A DNA stretch of 53,680 nt, from assembly GCF_900167125.1 (NCBI RefSeq), contig NZ_FUYC01000014.1, positions 1-53,680 on the forward strand, read 5' to 3'. Below the pieces are notes generated by a model, which was not told the DNA's origin, made no database searches, and worked only from the letters and a program-made list of their open reading frames with translations. Origin of the DNA: Paucidesulfovibrio gracilis DSM 16080 (lineage in GTDB: Bacteria > Desulfobacterota > Desulfovibrionia > Desulfovibrionales > Desulfovibrionaceae). The position numbers and the translations under genes were made by a program. This document shows positions 50,600-53,680 of this stretch, piece after piece. Within the stretch, counting starts at the first letter, position 1; every line of letters starts with the position of its first letter.

Positions 50600-50674
50600 T
50601 GGTTTTTTTCCTCCGAAAGGGTTGAAGCGGTTGCGAACAAATTCATTGTTGACGGCAGTAGTTAGCAGGGGGGA

Positions 50675-50714
50675 GTTACAGAATCGTTACGGCCTGGAAA
50701 AAGATGCGTTACAC
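50675..50714 (-). promoter_or_regulatory. Pho box of the pst operon
   Basis: On the minus strand CTGTAAC (50681-50675), CCGTAAC (50692-50686) and GTGTAAC (50714-50708) lie 11 and 22 bp apart, the 11-bp period of PhoB boxes. The pair reads CCGTAAC-GATT-CTGTAAC against the consensus CTGTCAT-N4-CTGTCA. A TGCTAACTA -10-like element follows about 7-10 nt downstream (50664-50659), as expected for a PhoB-dependent promoter without a -35. Confidence 0.65.
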
Positions 50715-50792
50715 ACGGTTCCAACCTTGAAAAATCACGCTTTTTCCGCTCCCCGCCTTGCCAAGGGGTGGGAAATGCCGCATATTTGATTC

Positions 50793-52181
50793 ATGCATGT
50801 AAAATATCTGATCATTGGTGCCGGGCCGACCGGTCTCGGCGCGGCGCATCGGCTGCGGGAGCTGGGCGAGCAATCCTTTGCCGTGCTGGAACGGGAGGGG
50901 CATCCCGGCGGTCTGGCCGCCAGCTTTCGCGATACCCAGGGCTTTACCTGGGACTTTGGCGGACACGTGCTGTTTTCCCACTACGATTATTTCGACAGGC
51001 TCACGGATGAGCTGCTGGACGGGGAATATTACGAACATGAGCGGGAATCCTGGGTCCGGGTGGCCGGAACCTGGGTGCCGTACCCCTTTCAGAACAACAT
51101 CCGCCACCTGCCTCCGGCCCTGCGTTGGAAATGCGTGCAGGGGCTGCTCCCCGGAAATCGGCCCGAGCCTGGTCCCGGCGTCCGGCCCGCGGATTTCGGC
51201 CAATGGATCGACACCGTGTTCGGCCCGGGCATCGCGGAAGTGTTCATGCGGCCCTATAATTATAAGGTATGGGCCACCCCGCCGGAGCGCATGGGCTATT
51301 CCTGGATCGGCGAACGCGTCAGCCTCGTGGCCCTGGAAAAAGTGCTGGAAAATATCCTCCTGGAACAGGACGATGTGGCCTGGGGACCGAACAATACCTT
51401 TCGGTTTCCCAAAAAGGGCGGCACCGGAGCCATTTTCCAGGCCTTGGCCCGTCGTGTGGAGAAGCATGTCCAGTACGGCCAGGCCGTGACCCGCGTGTTT
51501 GCCCGGGAGCACCGGGCCGTCACGGATCAGGGGCTGGAACTGGAATACGACGTGCTGCTCAACACCGGACCGCTGGACCTGCTGGTGCGCCGCTGGCTGG
51601 ACCGGCCCGACGCCGACATGGTCGAAGCCGCCGCACAGCTGGCCCACAACAGCGTACACGTCACAGGTCTGGGCGTGGACGGCCTGGGTACGGACCCCCG
51701 GCATATGGGCGAGGATACCCGGTGCTGGATGTACTTCCCGGATACGCAGATTCCCTTTTACCGCATGACCAATTTCCATCACTATTCGCCGCAAAACACG
51801 GCGCACCCGGGCAGCCAGCGCGCCCTGATGTGCGAAACCGCGACCTCCGAACACAAGAAAGAAGATTTGGACAGCCTGAGCGAACGCGTGGTGCGCGGAT
51901 TGCAACGCGCCGATCTGCTCGATCGCGGCGAGAAAAAACGCATTGTGTCCCGCTTTGAAATCAGCCGGGAATACGGCTACCCCGTCCCCACGCTGGAACG
52001 CGACAATGCCTTGGAAACAATTCAACCACGCTTGGAATCATTGGACATATATTCAAGAGGCCGCTTCGGTGGCTGGAAGTATGAAGTGGGCAACATGGAC
52101 CACAGCGTCATGCAGGGGGTGGAATGGGCGCAACGAATGCTTGAAGAGCGCAAGGAAACCACATACACCCTTTCATCATGA
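50793..52181 (+). CDS. UDP-galactopyranose mutase-like FAD protein
   Basis: A 462-residue flavoprotein. The N-terminal FAD-binding fold is IIGAGPTGLGAAHRLRELG (about residues 7-25), followed by HPGGLAASF and WDFGGHVLFSHY, the amine-oxidase/UGM pattern. The C-terminal WKYEVGNMDHSVMQGVE closes the FAD site. It may act on a nucleotide sugar for surface glycans; other flavin-dependent amine oxidase activities are possible. The ribosome site is unclear (AAGGGG is 22 nt upstream). The stop codon overlaps the next start by 4 bp. Confidence 0.83.
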   Translation: MHVKYLIIGAGPTGLGAAHRLRELGEQSFAVLEREGHPGGLAASFRDTQGFTWDFGGHVLFSHYDYFDRLTDELLDGEYYEHERESWVRVAGTWVPYPFQNNIRHLPPALRWKCVQGLLPGNRPEPGPGVRPADFGQWIDTVFGPGIAEVFMRPYNYKVWATPPERMGYSWIGERVSLVALEKVLENILLEQDDVAWGPNNTFRFPKKGGTGAIFQALARRVEKHVQYGQAVTRVFAREHRAVTDQGLELEYDVLLNTGPLDLLVRRWLDRPDADMVEAAAQLAHNSVHVTGLGVDGLGTDPRHMGEDTRCWMYFPDTQIPFYRMTNFHHYSPQNTAHPGSQRALMCETATSEHKKEDLDSLSERVVRGLQRADLLDRGEKKRIVSRFEISREYGYPVPTLERDNALETIQPRLESLDIYSRGRFGGWKYEVGNMDHSVMQGVEWAQRMLEERKETTYTLSS

Positions 52182-53254
52182 CCAATACCAATACGATCTA
52201 TCAGCAGCGTCGTGAGGCGCTGCGCAAACGGCTTTCGGAAAAAGGGCTGAATGCTCTTTTGGTCAGCCACGCCGCCAACCGGTACTACCTTTCCGGATTC
52301 GAGCTGCACGATTCCCAGTGCAATGAATCCGCAGGCTGGCTCGTGGTTACCGACAACGGCACGGACTACCTGCTCACGGATCCCCGCTACGAAGACGCGG
52401 CAAAACGCTGCATGCCCGAAGAAAATGTTTTTATTTATTCGGGAAAGAAATTCGAACAGGTCGGCCCGTTCCTCAAAGGACTCAACCTCGGCTCCCTGGG
52501 ATTCGAACCCAAGGCCATGAGCCTGTTCGACCATGAAAAACTACGGGATTACGTGCAGCTGACCGCCACGGAAAATCTCGTGGAGGATCTGCGCCTGATC
52601 AAGGATGCGGATGAAATCGAACGCATGCGGGCGGCCTGCGCCCTGAACCACCGCGTGTTCCGCGCCCTGGAGGATTCCCTGCGGCCCGGGCAGACCGAAG
52701 TGGAAGTGGCCTGGAACGCGGAACGTATGTTCCGGGAATGGGGCGCCAGCGAGCTGGCCTTCTCCACCATCGTGGGCGTCGGACCCAACGCGGCTCTGCC
52801 CCACGCCATCCCCGGCAATACCACACTCAAAGAAAACGAGCTGGTGCTCATCGACATGGGCTGCCGACTCAATGATTACTGCTCGGACCAGACCCGAACC
52901 TTCTGGGTGGGCGAAAATCGGTCCGAACGCTTCCGCAATGTGCGGGAAATGGTACGCACGGCCCAGCAAAAAGCCATCGACGCCATCCGCCCGGGCATGA
53001 CCTTTGCCGAAGCCTACGGCATCTCCCGAGGCTACTTCGAGGAACAAAACGTCGCCGAGTTCTTCACCCATGCGCTGGGACACGGCATCGGCCTGGAAAC
53101 CCACGAACCGCCGAGCCTCTCCCCCCTGGGAACCGGCGTGCTTCAGCCCGGCATGATCGTCACCGTGGAACCCGGACTCTACTGGCCCGACTGGGGCGGC
53201 GTGCGCTGGGAACACATGATCGTCATCACCGAGGACGGCTGCGAGACCCTCTAA
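52178..53254 (+). CDS. M24-family Xaa-Pro peptidase
   Basis: A 358-residue creatinase-type metallopeptidase. The N-terminal domain is the substrate-positioning half. The two-metal site is complete: Asp226, Asp237, His302, Glu331 and Glu345; His209 is also conserved. It probably cleaves Xaa-Pro bonds of peptides in the cytoplasm. Its ATG overlaps the stop of the flavoprotein gene (ATGA), so translation is coupled although the functions seem unrelated. Repeat copy D starts 30 nt after its stop codon. Confidence 0.94.
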   Translation: MTNTNTIYQQRREALRKRLSEKGLNALLVSHAANRYYLSGFELHDSQCNESAGWLVVTDNGTDYLLTDPRYEDAAKRCMPEENVFIYSGKKFEQVGPFLKGLNLGSLGFEPKAMSLFDHEKLRDYVQLTATENLVEDLRLIKDADEIERMRAACALNHRVFRALEDSLRPGQTEVEVAWNAERMFREWGASELAFSTIVGVGPNAALPHAIPGNTTLKENELVLIDMGCRLNDYCSDQTRTFWVGENRSERFRNVREMVRTAQQKAIDAIRPGMTFAEAYGISRGYFEEQNVAEFFTHALGHGIGLETHEPPSLSPLGTGVLQPGMIVTVEPGLYWPDWGGVRWEHMIVITEDGCETL

Positions 53255-53284
53255 GGCCGAGAGGTCTTTTGAGAATGGTCCACA

Positions 53285-53680
53285 GCGGCCTCCGGCGGCC
53301 CCGCAGGGCTGAAAGGCATGCCTCCGGCGGCCAGGAGGCCCGCGGCCCCCTGGACCCCCATTTACCGGTCTCGCGCTTGCGCGCGGCCGGGGGCGTGCGG
53401 CGGGAAGGAGTCCGGGGAGTGGACAGGCAAAGCAGCGCGGCGGCGCGATCTCATGTTGCCGCGATTTCCGGGATGGCTCCGCCCTCCCGAAACTCGCGGC
53501 AACGGTGCGCCCCCAAAAACAAAGGAACGGCTACGGCCGTTCCTTTGTTTTTGGGGAGGGGGAGGAAATAACAATCAGGGAAACAAACGATACCCGCGAC
53601 AGGCCGCAGGCCTGGAGCTAGGAAAAGTCTTTGGAAAGGGGGTCCAGGGGGAAGAACCTTTCTTCAGAAAGGTTTTCCCC
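53285..53680 (+). repeat. Intergenic modular repeat, copy D (continues beyond the right edge)
   Basis: In order: a CCTCCGGCGGCC-type end module given twice (from 53289 and 53321), hairpin 4 at 53331-53353, a GC-rich stretch, hairpin 1 at 53455-53503, hairpin 2 at 53511-53556 (perfect 21-bp stem, loop TACG at 53532-53535) and the first part of hairpin 3 from 53643. Same order as copy B read on its minus strand. Confidence 0.88.

Noticed and set aside
1-53680. CRISPR array, tRNA, rRNA, transposase or phage genes
   Set aside because: No regularly spaced repeats of the right kind, no cloverleaf sequences noticed, and no transposase, integrase or phage structural proteins among the translated frames.

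Overview
The window looks like a chromosomal piece of a GC-rich sulfate-reducing deltaproteobacterium of the Desulfovibrionaceae. Clues are a 180-residue bacterioferritin with the haem-ligand methionine, a rubrerythrin-like protein, two Lon-like proteases of the AAA_32 type, a bacteriohemerythrin, an IscA-like protein with a Cys-rich tail, and a housekeeping set (aspS-hisS, radA, rsmG, hpt, ftsEX, rlpA) in an otherwise ordinary chromosomal arrangement. This assignment rests on recognising protein families; no search was run. I see no rRNA, tRNA, CRISPR array, insertion sequence or prophage.

Layout. 1-360: intergenic repeat copy A. 360-3648: aspS and hisS. 3917-4252: IscA-like protein. 4352-10618: a five-gene surface-glycan cluster on the minus strand (KAS III-like enzyme, surface-carbohydrate protein, AlgI-type MBOAT, AlgJ/AlgX-type SGNH protein, sulfotransferase-like protein). 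11000-11528: two tandem small zinc-ribbon proteins. 11556-19258: SppA, PHP phosphoesterase, RsmG, RadA, zinc-ribbon/DUF3426 membrane protein, Hpt, N-acetyltransferase and thioredoxin-like lipoprotein. 19789-23202: HIT protein, IHF/HU protein, RlpA, FtsX, FtsE. 23407-28106: bacterioferritin, MetF, DinB-family protein, heptosyltransferase-like GT9, LysM lipoprotein. 28165-34461: an unrecognised protein, Lon-like protease 1, NtrY-type kinase and a degenerate rubrerythrin. 34905-39067: solute-binding protein, then an Hsp20/Lon-like protease 2 operon. 39297-43008: CDP-glycerol transferase-like and DUF115 proteins and a small membrane protein. 43480-47023: chemoreceptor, Ogt and hemerythrin. 47366-50599: pstS-pstC-pstA behind a convincing Pho box. 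50793-53254: UGM-like flavoprotein and M24 peptidase. 53285-53680: repeat copy D.

The most unusual content lies between the genes. A modular repeat of up to about 400 bp occurs in five places (1-297, 24031-24112, 34497-34881, 45894-46109, 53285-53680). It carries up to four hairpins. One is a 19-21 bp perfect stem capped by a UUCG/UACG tetraloop, and its stem sequence differs between copies while pairing is kept. A second hairpin near the other end also shows compensatory changes. With one exception (the side of copy C next to ogt), each visible end of the element faces the 3' end of a gene, which suggests a two-sided 3'-end element. Both window edges fall inside copies of it. Conceptual peptides from these repeats look like proteins but should not be annotated as such.

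Other points worth attention: compensated phosphate control (Pho box plus a pstS-pstC intercistronic hairpin), a 9-bp inverted repeat in the divergent region before hsp20, two Lon-like proteases with different and non-canonical P-loops, a rubrerythrin-like protein that has lost most diiron ligands, and a glycan cluster that carries its own ketoacyl-ACP synthase.
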